NCBI RefSeq assembly: GCF_013085465.1
Contig: NZ_CP049838.1
Coordinates: 3,658,001-3,722,000, forward strand
Source: Streptomyces asoensis
GTDB lineage: Bacteria; Actinomycetota; Actinomycetes; Streptomycetales; Streptomycetaceae
Direction: 5' to 3'
DNA: 64,000 bases
Made by a program: the position numbers and the translations under genes. Below the pieces are notes generated by a model. The model was not told the origin of the DNA, did no database searches, and was given only the letters and a program-made list of their open reading frames with translations. Below, piece after piece: positions 42,466-49,909 of the stretch (positions are counted from its first letter, which is position 1; each line of letters opens with the position of its first letter).

Positions 42466-43103
42466 GCGAGGTGACGGCGCTGCGGGTCGTCGTGGTCGAC
42501 GACCACACCGTGATGCGGGCCGGGGTGGTGGCCCTGCTGGCCGGTGAGGACGGCATCGAGATCGTCGGCGAGGCGGCCGACGGCCGTGCCGCCCTCGACC
42601 TCGTCGAGCGGCACGACCCCGACGTGGCCCTGGTCGATCTGCGGATGCCGGTGCTCGACGGGGTCACCACGACGACCGAGATCGTCGCCCGCCATCCGCG
42701 CACCCGGGTACTGATCCTGACGACGTACGACACGGACGCGGACATCGAGCGCGGGGTGGAGGCCGGCGCCATCGGCTATCTGCTGAAGGACACCACGCGC
42801 GAGCAGCTCGTCGACGCGATCCGGGCGGCGGCGCGCGGGGAGACGGTGCTCGCGCCCCGGGTGGCTCAGAAGCTGGTGGCCCGGCTGCGGCGCCCGGTCC
42901 AGGAGGCGCTGACCGCCCGGGAGACGGACGTCCTCGGCGCGGTCGCCGACGGGCTGACCAACGCCGAGATCGGCCGGCGTCTCGTGATCTCGGAGGCCAC
43001 CGTCAAGACCCATCTGCTGCGCCTGTTCGCCAAGCTCGACGTGAACGACCGGACCCGGGCGGTGGTGGTGGCCATGGAGCGGGGGCTGTTGCGCCCGCCG
43101 TGA
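42462..43103 (+). CDS. Response regulator, NarL/LuxR family
   Basis: A 213-residue regulator. The receiver domain (residues 6-120) has the acidic pair VVVVDDHTVMR, phosphorylation Asp in DVALVDLRMPVLDG and the conserved Lys in GYLLKDTTREQ. The C-terminal helix-turn-helix is LTARETDVLGAVADG... with NAEIGRRLVISEATVKTHL. It starts with ATG overlapping the kinase TGA, an indication of translational coupling. The likely target is the upstream MMPL exporter, as in many actinobacterial operons, but this is inferred. Confidence 0.95.
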   Translation: MSEVTALRVVVVDDHTVMRAGVVALLAGEDGIEIVGEAADGRAALDLVERHDPDVALVDLRMPVLDGVTTTTEIVARHPRTRVLILTTYDTDADIERGVEAGAIGYLLKDTTREQLVDAIRAAARGETVLAPRVAQKLVARLRRPVQEALTARETDVLGAVADGLTNAEIGRRLVISEATVKTHLLRLFAKLDVNDRTRAVVVAMERGLLRPP

Positions 43104-43104
43104 C

Positions 43105-43878
43105 TCAGGGCTTGCGGGCCAGGCCGCCGTGCTGGCCGATCGGCAGCGCAGGCGTTCCGTCCGGGCGCCACGTCGGGACGGACACCACGCCCGGTGCCAC
43201 CAGCTCGAGCCCCTCGAAGTAGCCCTCGATCTGCTCGACCGGGCGCAGGAAGTACGGAACGGCCCCGGTCTCGTTGTAGGCATCCTGGGCCTGCTCGTAG
43301 GCGGGATCGGTGCCGCGGGAGCCGTCGTTGACGCAGAGATAGCTGCCGGAGGGCAGGCCGGCCAGCAGCGCGCGGACGAGGTCGCGGGCGCGGTCGTAGC
43401 CGTCGACATGGCCGAGGATGCCGCTGAGGATCAGGGCGGTGGGGCGGGTCAGGTCGAGGGTCCGGCCCGCCGCTTCCAGGATGCGCGCGGGCTCGTACAG
43501 GTTCAGGTCCTCGTACGCGGTGACGCCCTCGGGGGTGGAGGTGAGCAGGGCACGGGCGTGGGCGAGGACCAGGGGGTCGTTGTCGACGTAGACGATCCGC
43601 GACTCGGGGGCGAGGCGCTGGGCGACCTCGTGGGTGTTGTCGACGGTGGGCAGTCCGGTGCCGACGTCGAGGAACTGCCGGATGCCCGCCTCCTCGACCA
43701 GGTAACGGATGCTGCGGCCGAGGAAGGCCCGGCTGCTGCGGGCGATGGTGACGATGCCGGGGAAGACGGCGGTGTAGGCGTCGCCGGCCTCCTCGTCCAC
43801 CGGGTAGTTGTCCTTGCCGCCCAGCCAGTAGTTCCAGATACGGGCCGAGTGCGGTACCGAGGTGTCGATCTCCGTCAT
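43105..43878 (-). CDS. SAM-dependent methyltransferase, DUF574/TIGR-type actinobacterial family
   Basis: A 257-residue protein of the abundant Streptomyces family with N-terminal ARIWNYWLGGKDNYPVD and glycine motif FLDVGTGLPTVDNTHEVA (SAM binding), then VYVDNDPLVLAHARALL. Many Streptomyces genomes hold tens of copies. Their substrate is unknown. I use the ATG at 43878 (MTEIDTSVPHS). The ATG at 43887 (MDPMTEID) is an alternative, but it lies at the edge of a hairpin. The stop is two bases from the response regulator stop (convergent). Confidence 0.85.
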   Translation of the reverse strand: MTEIDTSVPHSARIWNYWLGGKDNYPVDEEAGDAYTAVFPGIVTIARSSRAFLGRSIRYLVEEAGIRQFLDVGTGLPTVDNTHEVAQRLAPESRIVYVDNDPLVLAHARALLTSTPEGVTAYEDLNLYEPARILEAAGRTLDLTRPTALILSGILGHVDGYDRARDLVRALLAGLPSGSYLCVNDGSRGTDPAYEQAQDAYNETGAVPYFLRPVEQIEGYFEGLELVAPGVVSVPTWRPDGTPALPIGQHGGLARKP

Positions 43879-43887
43879 GGGGTCCAT

Positions 43888-43918
43888 GGTGCCCCGCGAG
43901 CGGCGCTCGCGGGGCACC
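43888..43918 (-). terminator. Perfect hairpin between the DsbA-like and methyltransferase genes
   Basis: GGTGCCCCGCGAGCG and CGCTCGCGGGGCACC flank a single G, a perfect 15-bp dyad. It begins 7 bp beyond the DsbA-like stop and ends right at the methyltransferase start region, so it terminates the first and may hamper initiation of the second. Confidence 0.85.
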
Positions 43919-43925
43919 ACCGCCG

Positions 43926-44570
43926 TCACAGGTTGCTGAAGTCCGGGCCCTTGGTGCGGGTGCGCTTGATCTCGTAGAAGCCGGGAACCGAGGCGACGGC
44001 GAGGGTGCCGTCCCAGAGGCGGGCGGCCTCCTCGCCCTTCGGCGCGGGGGTGACCACGGGACCGAAGAAGGCGATCTGCTCACCGTCGGGGCCGGGGACG
44101 GCGATCACGGGAGTGCCGACGTCCTGGCCGACCTTCTCGATGCCCTCCTTGTGGGAGGCGCGCAGCTGGGCGTCGAACTCGAAGTCCGACTGCTCGGCGT
44201 ACTCGATCAGGGACGCGGGCAGACCGACGTCCTTCAACGCGCCCGCGATGGCCTCCACGGTCGGGCCCTCGCCGTTGTTGTGGATGCGGGTGCCGAGCGC
44301 CGTGTAGAGGGGGCCGAGGACGTCGGCACCGTGCAGCTGCCAGGCGGCGGTGACCACGCGCACCGGCTGCCAGGCCTTGACCGCGAGCATCTCGCGGTAC
44401 TCCTCGGGCAGCTCGTCGAGCTTGTTCTCGTTGAGGACGGCGAGGCTCATGACATGCCAGCGGACCTCGATGTCACGGACCTTCTCCACTTCCAGCACCC
44501 ACCGGGAGGTCATCCAGGCCCACGGGCAGAGCGGGTCGAACCAGAAGTCGACGGGGGTCTTCTCCGACAT
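43926..44570 (-). CDS. DsbA-family protein resembling mycothiol-dependent nitroreductase (Rv2466c type), lacking the second active-site Cys
   Basis: A 214-residue cytoplasmic thioredoxin-fold protein. Long stretches (VDFWFDPLCPWAWMTSRW, VMSLAVLNENK, LGTRIHNNGEGP, DVGTPVIAVPG, FFGPVVTPAPKGEEA) match what I recall of the mycobacterial mycothiol-dependent reductase Rv2466c. That enzyme has CPWC. Here Cys15 is followed by PWA, so only the nucleophilic Cys remains. The FrnE/DsbA group is the wider family. Start: ATG 44570 with GAGGAGA upstream. The role in mycothiol redox is inferred. It is divergent from pepN. Confidence 0.88.
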   Translation of the reverse strand: MSEKTPVDFWFDPLCPWAWMTSRWVLEVEKVRDIEVRWHVMSLAVLNENKLDELPEEYREMLAVKAWQPVRVVTAAWQLHGADVLGPLYTALGTRIHNNGEGPTVEAIAGALKDVGLPASLIEYAEQSDFEFDAQLRASHKEGIEKVGQDVGTPVIAVPGPDGEQIAFFGPVVTPAPKGEEAARLWDGTLAVASVPGFYEIKRTRTKGPDFSNL

Positions 44571-44721
44571 GTCTCTCCTCGAGCAATCCTCATGAGATAA
44601 GCCTTTCCCTCCTGAACACCGCCGTCCGTGCCGCACATTCCCTGCTGCCCGGCGTCAGGGGCGCGTGGCAGGATCACTCCTGTCCGAAAGCCCATGCTCA
44701 ACGCACTGAGGGAGTACCGCC

Positions 44722-47301
44722 GTGCCCGGTGAGAACCTGTCCCGCGACGAAGCCCGGGAGCGGGCCGCCCTGCTGTCCGTCGACGGGTACGACGTGTCCC
44801 TCGACATCCGGTCGGCGGTCGGCGACCGGACCGGGGACGAGCCTCGCACCTTCCGGTCGGTCACCACGATCCGCTTCCGCAGCAGCGAGCCCGGCGCCTC
44901 GAGCTTCGTGGACCTGATCGCGCCGAGTGTGACGTCCGTCTCCCTCAACGGCCGCGACCTCGACCCCGGCGAGGTCTTCGACGGGGCCCGGATCCTGCTG
45001 GAGGACCTGGCCGCGGAGAACGAGCTGATCGTCGACGCCCAGTGCGCCTACTCCCGCACCGGCGAGGGCCTGCACCGCTTCGTCGACCCGGAGGACGGCG
45101 AGGTGTACCTGTACACCCAGTACGAGCCGGCCGACGCCCGCCGGGTCTTCGCGGGCTTCGAGCAGCCCGACCTCAAGGCCCCGTTCCGCTTCGAGGTGCG
45201 GGCGCCCGAGGAGTGGGTGGTGTGGAGCAACGGCGCCGGCGAACGCGCCGACGGGGTGTGGCGCTTCGCGGAGACGAAGCCGATCTCGACGTACATCACC
45301 TGTGTCGTGGCCGGCCCTTACCACTATGTGACGGACACGTACACGCGCGACCTGGGTGACGGTACGACGCTGGAGATCCCCCTCGGCGCGATGTGCCGCA
45401 AGGGTCTGGCGCCCCACTTCGACTCCGCGGACGTCTTCCTCGTCACCAAGCAGGGCCTGGACTTCTTCCACGACCACTTCGACTACCCGTACCCGTTCGG
45501 CAAGTACGACCAGGCGTTCGTGCCCGAGTACAACCTCGGCGCGATGGAGAACCCGGGTCTGGTGACCTTCCGCGAGGAGTACATCTTCCGGGGCAAGGTG
45601 ACACAGGCGTCGTACGAGGCGCGGGCGAACGTCATCCTGCACGAGATGGCGCACATGTGGTTCGGCGACCTGGTCACCATGGTGTGGTGGGACGACCTGT
45701 GGCTGAAGGAGTCCTTCGCCGACTTCATGGGCACGTTCGCGAACGTCGGCGCGACCCGCTTCACCGACGCCTGGATCACCTTCGCCAACCGCCGCAAGGC
45801 GTGGGCCTACCGCGCGGACCAGCTCCCCTCCACCCACCCGATCACCGCCGACATCCGCGACCTCCAGGACGCGAAGCTGAACTTCGACGGCATCACGTAC
45901 GCCAAGGGCGCCTCCGTCCTGAAGCAACTGGTGGCGTACGTCGGCCAGGACGCGTTCCTCGAGGGCGCGCGGCGCTACTTCAAGCGGCACGCGTACGGCA
46001 ACACGCGCCTCGGTGATCTGCTGTCGGTGCTCGCCGAGACCAGCGGCCGCGACATGGGCGGCTGGGCGCGGTCCTGGCTCCAGACGGCGGGCGTGAACGC
46101 GCTGACCCCGCAGGTGCTGCTGGACGCGCGGGGCCGGATCGACGAGTTGGCGGTGGTCCAGGAGGCCGCCGAGGCATACCCCGAACTGCGGCCGCACCGG
46201 GTGGCGATCGGCCTGTACCGCCGCGAGGACGGCCGTCTCGTGCGGTACGCGCGCGCCGAGACGGACGTCGACGGTCCGCGTACGGTCGTGACGGAGCTGG
46301 CGGGCGCCGAGGCCCCGGAACTGGTGCTGGTCAACGACGACGACCTGACGTACTGCAAGATCCGCTTCGACGAGACCTCGCTGGCCACGCTGCGGGAGCA
46401 CCTGGGGTCGATGACCGACCCGCTGGCCCGGGCCCTGTGCTGGTCGGCGCTGTGGAACCTGACCCGGGACGCGCTGCTGCCCGCGCCCGACTTCGTGGAC
46501 CTGGTGATCCGGTTCGGGCACCGCGAGTCCGACATCGGCGTCCTCCAGATGCTGCACGCGTGGGCGGACTCGGCGCTGGTGCACTACGCGCCGCGGTCCT
46601 GGCGGCGGACGGGCGAGGAACTGCTGGCCGACACCGCGCTGCGGGATCTGCGGGCGGCCGAGCCGGGCAGCGAGCACCAGCTGGCCTGGGCGCGCTTCTT
46701 CGCCACGGTGGCCTCCTCCGACTCCGACTTCGAGCTGCTCCAGGGCCTGCTGGACGGCTCGGCGAAGATCGACGGCCTGGAGGTGGACCAGGAGCTGCGC
46801 TGGGTGTTCGTGGAGCCGCTGGTCGCGCACGGGTACGCCGACGAGAAGGCGCTGGCGGCCGAACTGGCCCGTGACGACACGGCGTCCGGCAAGCGGCATC
46901 AGGTCCGCTGTCTCGCGGCCCGCCCGTCGGCGGCGGTCAAGGCGCAGGCATGGGCCCAGCTGGTGGAGTCGGACTCGCTGTCCAACGCGCTGGTGGAGGC
47001 GACGATCGCGGGATTCGACCGGCCCTCGCAGCGGGAGCTGCTCGTGCCGTACGCGGAGAAGTACTTCGCGTCGATCGAGCGGATCTGGGCCGAGCGGTCG
47101 ATCCAGATCGCGATGACCGTCGTCAAGGGCCTGTTCCCGTCGCTCCAGGACTCCCCTCGGACGCTGGAGGCGACGGACGCGTGGCTCGCGGCGCACGAGT
47201 CGGCGGCCCCGGCGCTGCGCCGGCTGGTGCTGGAGGCGCGCGACGACCTGGCGCGGTCGCTGCGGGCGCAGGCGGGTGGCGCGGAGGCCGGAACCGACTG
47301 A
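44722..47301 (+). CDS. pepN: Aminopeptidase N (first copy)
   Basis: An 859-residue M1-family zinc metallopeptidase of the actinomycete cytosolic type that removes N-terminal residues from peptides. The substrate motif GAMEN (YNLGAMENPGLVTF) is followed by the zinc site HEMAHMWFGD (His307, Glu308, His311) with the third ligand Glu330 in LWLKESFADF. The ERAP1-like C-terminal helical domain spans about residues 540-850. Start: GTG 44722 with GGGAG about 12 bases upstream. A closely related second gene lies at 61122. The 3' end is followed by unusual 13/26-bp tandem repeats. Confidence 0.95.
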   Translation: MPGENLSRDEARERAALLSVDGYDVSLDIRSAVGDRTGDEPRTFRSVTTIRFRSSEPGASSFVDLIAPSVTSVSLNGRDLDPGEVFDGARILLEDLAAENELIVDAQCAYSRTGEGLHRFVDPEDGEVYLYTQYEPADARRVFAGFEQPDLKAPFRFEVRAPEEWVVWSNGAGERADGVWRFAETKPISTYITCVVAGPYHYVTDTYTRDLGDGTTLEIPLGAMCRKGLAPHFDSADVFLVTKQGLDFFHDHFDYPYPFGKYDQAFVPEYNLGAMENPGLVTFREEYIFRGKVTQASYEARANVILHEMAHMWFGDLVTMVWWDDLWLKESFADFMGTFANVGATRFTDAWITFANRRKAWAYRADQLPSTHPITADIRDLQDAKLNFDGITYAKGASVLKQLVAYVGQDAFLEGARRYFKRHAYGNTRLGDLLSVLAETSGRDMGGWARSWLQTAGVNALTPQVLLDARGRIDELAVVQEAAEAYPELRPHRVAIGLYRREDGRLVRYARAETDVDGPRTVVTELAGAEAPELVLVNDDDLTYCKIRFDETSLATLREHLGSMTDPLARALCWSALWNLTRDALLPAPDFVDLVIRFGHRESDIGVLQMLHAWADSALVHYAPRSWRRTGEELLADTALRDLRAAEPGSEHQLAWARFFATVASSDSDFELLQGLLDGSAKIDGLEVDQELRWVFVEPLVAHGYADEKALAAELARDDTASGKRHQVRCLAARPSAAVKAQAWAQLVESDSLSNALVEATIAGFDRPSQRELLVPYAEKYFASIERIWAERSIQIAMTVVKGLFPSLQDSPRTLEATDAWLAAHESAAPALRRLVLEARDDLARSLRAQAGGAEAGTD

Positions 47302-47308
47302 GCGCTCC

Positions 47309-47395
47309 GGCCTTGAGCTTTGGGCATGAGCTTTGGCCTTGAGCTTTGGGCATGAGCTTTGGCCTTGAGCTTTGGGCATGAGCTTTGGCCATGAA
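47309..47395. repeat. 26-bp (2 x 13) tandem repeats after pepN
   Basis: The unit GGCCTTGAGCTTT plus GGGCATGAGCTTT is repeated three times perfectly, with a partial fourth copy ending GGCCATGA. It begins 8 bp after the pepN stop. The half-units share TGAGCTTTGG, so it has expanded from a 13-mer. It could vary in copy number. No coding role is seen on the plus strand. Confidence 0.95.
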
Positions 47396-47440
47396 TCCGG
47401 CTGACGGTCACCGTTACGGAATTCAGGCAATCCGACCCGT

Positions 47441-47475
47441 AACCCCTGGCTCCCTCATTCGGGACCAGGGGTTTT
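47441..47475 (+). terminator. Terminator after the repeats
   Basis: AACCCCTGG (47441-47449) and CCAGGGGTT (47465-47473) form a nine-pair stem followed by TT, 140 bp beyond pepN. The remainder of 47302-47586 holds no gene. Confidence 0.8.
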
Positions 47476-47586
47476 CGGCGCCTCATCGGCATCCGAACAC
47501 CCGTCCTTTAGGGCGAGCTTGTCCGGATTTGTCGACGGGCGTGTAACAGCGGTTATGAGACGGTCCGGGTGCGGAATCCCCGTTGC

Positions 47587-48654
47587 ATGAACCACCACAA
47601 CACCCCGCTCCCCCAGGTTCCCTCGGCGTCCCCCCGCCCCGTCCACCACCTGTCGGACGTACAGCGCCGCGTCACGACGGCGGGCCGGCTCCGTTCGCAA
47701 GGCATCGCGGTGGCCGAGGCGAACGAGCAGTGCCGTCCCGGCGGACCCTGGCAGCAGCTCCTCCCCGGCGTGTACCTGCTCCACCCGGGCCCGCCGACCA
47801 GCGAGGAGCGGCTGCACGCGGTGCTGATGTACGCGGGCCGCGACACGGCGACACCGCCGCCCGCGGTGCCGACCCAGCCGGGCGCCGGCGACCCGCACCG
47901 GCCGGTGTACAAGGAGGCGATGATCACCGGGCTGGCGGCCCTGAACCTGCACGGGCTCTCGTCCGCTCCCCCGCTGCTGTCCCTGGAGCACATCGACGTC
48001 CTGGTCCCGCGGCTGCGCCGGCTGCGCTCGACGGGCTGCGCCCACGTCGTCCGTACGGGCACTCTGCCGGCTCCCGAGCAGGCCACGGGAGTTCCGGTGG
48101 CGCCGGTGCCCCGCGCGCTCGCCGACGCGGTGGCCCGGCTGACGGATGCGGGAGTGGTACAGCGGCTGCTGTCCGAGGCGGTGCGCGGGGGCCACTGCGA
48201 ACCGACGGCGGTGGTGCGGGAGTTGAACAACGCCAAGTTGCTGAGCCGCCCGCACGTGGTGGACGCGGTGGACTCGCTGCTCGCGGAGGGACGCGCGATC
48301 GCCGAGCACCGGCTGTACACGATGGTGTGCGAGTACGGCCTTCCCGACCCGGTGTGGAACGTGGACCTGCGCCTGCCGGGCGGTCCCCACCTGGGAGGCC
48401 TGGACGCGTACTGGCCGGAGCAGGCGGTCGCGGTCGAACTGGACACGCGGGCGCCGCGACAGGACGAGGACGCGCTCTGGTCGGAGTACGCCCGCAAGCG
48501 CGAGCATCTGGAGCGGCTCGGCATCACGGTCGTGTACATCACGCCGAAGAAGCTGAGGGACACGATGGAACAGCAGGCGGCGGTGGTCCGCACGGCGCTG
48601 ATGGCGTCGGGCGACAGGGACCCGGCCGCGTATGTCGTGGTGCTGCCCCGCTAG
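47587..48654 (+). CDS. AbiEi-like / DUF559 (PD-D/E-XK-like) protein
   Basis: A 355-residue protein. The N-terminal part looks like the winged-helix start of AbiEi-type regulators (VTTAGRLRSQGIAVAEANEQC, QLLPGVYLLHPG). The C-terminal 100 residues resemble DUF559/Vsr-like nuclease folds: WNVDLRLPGGPHLGGLDAYW then AVAVELDTRAP, and ERLGITVVYITPKKLRD. Acidic residues in D-x(n)-ELD could form a PD-(D/E)XK core. Such proteins are common in actinobacteria and are annotated after type IV toxin-antitoxin regulators, but no toxin partner is adjacent. Start: ATG 47587. The frame also opens six codons earlier. Confidence 0.75.
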   Translation: MNHHNTPLPQVPSASPRPVHHLSDVQRRVTTAGRLRSQGIAVAEANEQCRPGGPWQQLLPGVYLLHPGPPTSEERLHAVLMYAGRDTATPPPAVPTQPGAGDPHRPVYKEAMITGLAALNLHGLSSAPPLLSLEHIDVLVPRLRRLRSTGCAHVVRTGTLPAPEQATGVPVAPVPRALADAVARLTDAGVVQRLLSEAVRGGHCEPTAVVRELNNAKLLSRPHVVDAVDSLLAEGRAIAEHRLYTMVCEYGLPDPVWNVDLRLPGGPHLGGLDAYWPEQAVAVELDTRAPRQDEDALWSEYARKREHLERLGITVVYITPKKLRDTMEQQAAVVRTALMASGDRDPAAYVVVLPR

Positions 48655-48690
48655 TGACGGACCGGGGCAGGGCCGGGAGGGGAGAGGAGC

Positions 48691-48717
48691 GGGCCGTCGG
48701 CTGTGACCCGACGGCCC
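48691..48717. terminator. Terminator between the AbiEi-like and MerR genes
   Basis: GGGCCGTCGG and CCGACGGCCC form a ten-pair stem around CTGTGAC, serving the two convergent genes. Two copies of ATGCCGTCACGCC (from 48724 and 48747) follow. Confidence 0.82.
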
Positions 48718-48752
48718 CCTCCTCATGCCGTCACGCCATCGCCGTCATGCCG

Positions 48753-49106
48753 TCACGCCGTGCGCAGCGGACAGCCGGTGCCGACGCGGTCGGCGAGTTC
48801 GGCACGGAGGGCGGCGAGTTCGGCCATACGGGCGTCGACGATCCGGATCTTCTGCTCGAAGAGGGCGGAGAGAGCCTCCGCGGAGTCGGGGGCCTCTCGC
48901 AGTTCCTCGCCGTGCCGGGCGATCTCCGCGAGGGTGAACCCCAGGGTCTGGGCCGTACGGACGTAGGCCAGCCACTCCACCGTCTCCGGCGCGAAGTCGC
49001 GGTACCCGTTGGGCAGTCGGCGTCCCTCGACGAGGCCGACCTTCTCGTAGAAGCGGATGGTGTCCCGGGTGGTGCCGGTGCGGGCAGCCAGCTCTCCGAT
49101 GCGCAT
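48753..49106 (-). CDS. MerR-family transcriptional regulator
   Basis: A 117-residue regulator. The winged helix MRIGELAARTGTTRDTIRFYEKVGLV (residues 1-26) is followed by YRDFAPETVEWLAYVRTAQTLGFTLAEI and a dimerisation coiled coil (SALFEQKIRIVDARMAELAAL). A single Cys (GTGCPLRTA) is left near the C-terminus, so metal sensing of the ZntR or CueR kind is not obvious. It is divergent from the membrane protein gene at 49178, whose promoter has MerR-like spacing, so that gene is the likely target. Confidence 0.92.
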   Translation of the reverse strand: MRIGELAARTGTTRDTIRFYEKVGLVEGRRLPNGYRDFAPETVEWLAYVRTAQTLGFTLAEIARHGEELREAPDSAEALSALFEQKIRIVDARMAELAALRAELADRVGTGCPLRTA

Positions 49107-49138
49107 GCGGGAGCCTCCGTCAGGTAGCGGTCCGACGC

Positions 49139-49170
49139 TTGACCTTGGAGCGTAGTCCAGTGTTTAGCGT
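49139..49170 (+). promoter_or_regulatory. MerR-type promoter with long spacer
   Basis: TTGACC (49139-49144) and TAGCGT (49165-49170) are 20 bp apart, longer than the optimal 17-18 as in MerR-activated promoters. Between them the dyad CTTGGA-N6-TCCAGT (approx. 49144-49161) gives a probable operator. The -10 box ends seven bases before the ATG at 49178, so the message is probably leaderless. Confidence 0.6.
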
Positions 49171-49177
49171 CGGCCTC

Positions 49178-49669
49178 ATGACCACTTCCGCACCTCTCCT
49201 CGATCCCGACGGCCCCTCCTATCTCCGTGTCGTCCGCGCGAGCGCCTGGTACGACCTCGTCGTCACGGCCGGCTTCGCGACGCCGTGGACGTACGCGCCG
49301 GTCCATGACGTGCTGTCGGCGTGGAGCCGGGCGTGGGGGCTGGGCACGTTCCCGCAGGCCGACCCCGTCCAGACCCTGTTCGCGAACCTGATGGGGTCGG
49401 TCGTGATCGTCTGGGCCGTTCTGCGCCTGGCCGGACCGTTGGCGGTGCACGGACTGCTCGACGGCTTCGCCCGCGCCCTGTTCACGGCGTGGATGGCGTA
49501 CGCGCTGGCCCAGGGCGCCCCGGGGGTGCTGTGGCCGTTCCTCGGCGTGGAAGCGGCCTGGGGCGTTGCGCAGTTGGTGCCGTGGCTGCGGTCGGTGCCG
49601 TGGCGGCGGCCGGGAGGGCGCCCCGCTCCCGCCCGGGACGCGGCCCTCAGCCGTCTTCCGAAGAGGTGA
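49178..49669 (+). CDS. Membrane protein, unknown function, probable MerR target
   Basis: A 163-residue membrane protein with four predicted helices (about residues 19-36, 61-82, 84-105 and 108-130) and a basic Pro/Arg-rich tail (RRPGGRPAPARDAALS). No family name can be given. ATG 49178 lies seven bases from a -10 box and lacks a Shine-Dalgarno. An ORF start at 49139 would lie inside the promoter. It is divergent from merR, so it is the likely regulated gene. Its end overlaps the glycosyltransferase remnant on the other strand by 23 bp. Confidence 0.8.
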   Translation: MTTSAPLLDPDGPSYLRVVRASAWYDLVVTAGFATPWTYAPVHDVLSAWSRAWGLGTFPQADPVQTLFANLMGSVVIVWAVLRLAGPLAVHGLLDGFARALFTAWMAYALAQGAPGVLWPFLGVEAAWGVAQLVPWLRSVPWRRPGGRPAPARDAALSRLPKR

Positions 49670-49892
49670 CGCTCAGGGCGGCCCCCGCGTACACCCGGTC
49701 GATCAGGGCCGCGTACGAGGCGATCATCCGGGTCCGGCTGAAGCGTTCGCGGCTCGCGGCCAGGGCGGGGGCGTACCCGTCCCGGCCGGCCACCGCCTCG
49801 GTCCACGCCGCCGCGATCGCCTCGGGGTCCGGCGCGGTCACGATGCCGTGCCCCGCCACGATCGCCGCGCTGTCGCCGACGGCCGTGGCCAC
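49647..49892 (-). pseudogene. Glycosyltransferase remnant (C-terminal 80 residues only)
   Basis: The frame reads ATAVGDSAAIVAGHGIVTAP, then DPEAIAAAWTEAVAG and RERFSRTRMIASYAALIDRVY. This is the ending of GT4-type glycosyltransferases (VGDSAAIV...G-V-P-DPEAIAAA...RERFS). An in-frame TGA lies two codons upstream of the only start (GTG 49892), so the first 300 or so residues are missing. The junction is 18 bp after the metallophosphoesterase stop, which suggests a deletion. No ribosome binding site is evident. Confidence 0.75.
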
Positions 49893-49909
49893 CGATCACG
49901 CCGGGCGGA

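Noticed and set aside
44698..47430. 910-codon minus-strand frame opposite the first pepN
   Set aside because: It is antisense to a certain gene with the zinc motif on the plus strand, and its Arg/Val/Leu/Gly-rich translation is the usual high-GC antisense artefact. The same holds for the long frames opposite valS, mrdA, the subtilase, MMPL and the second pepN.
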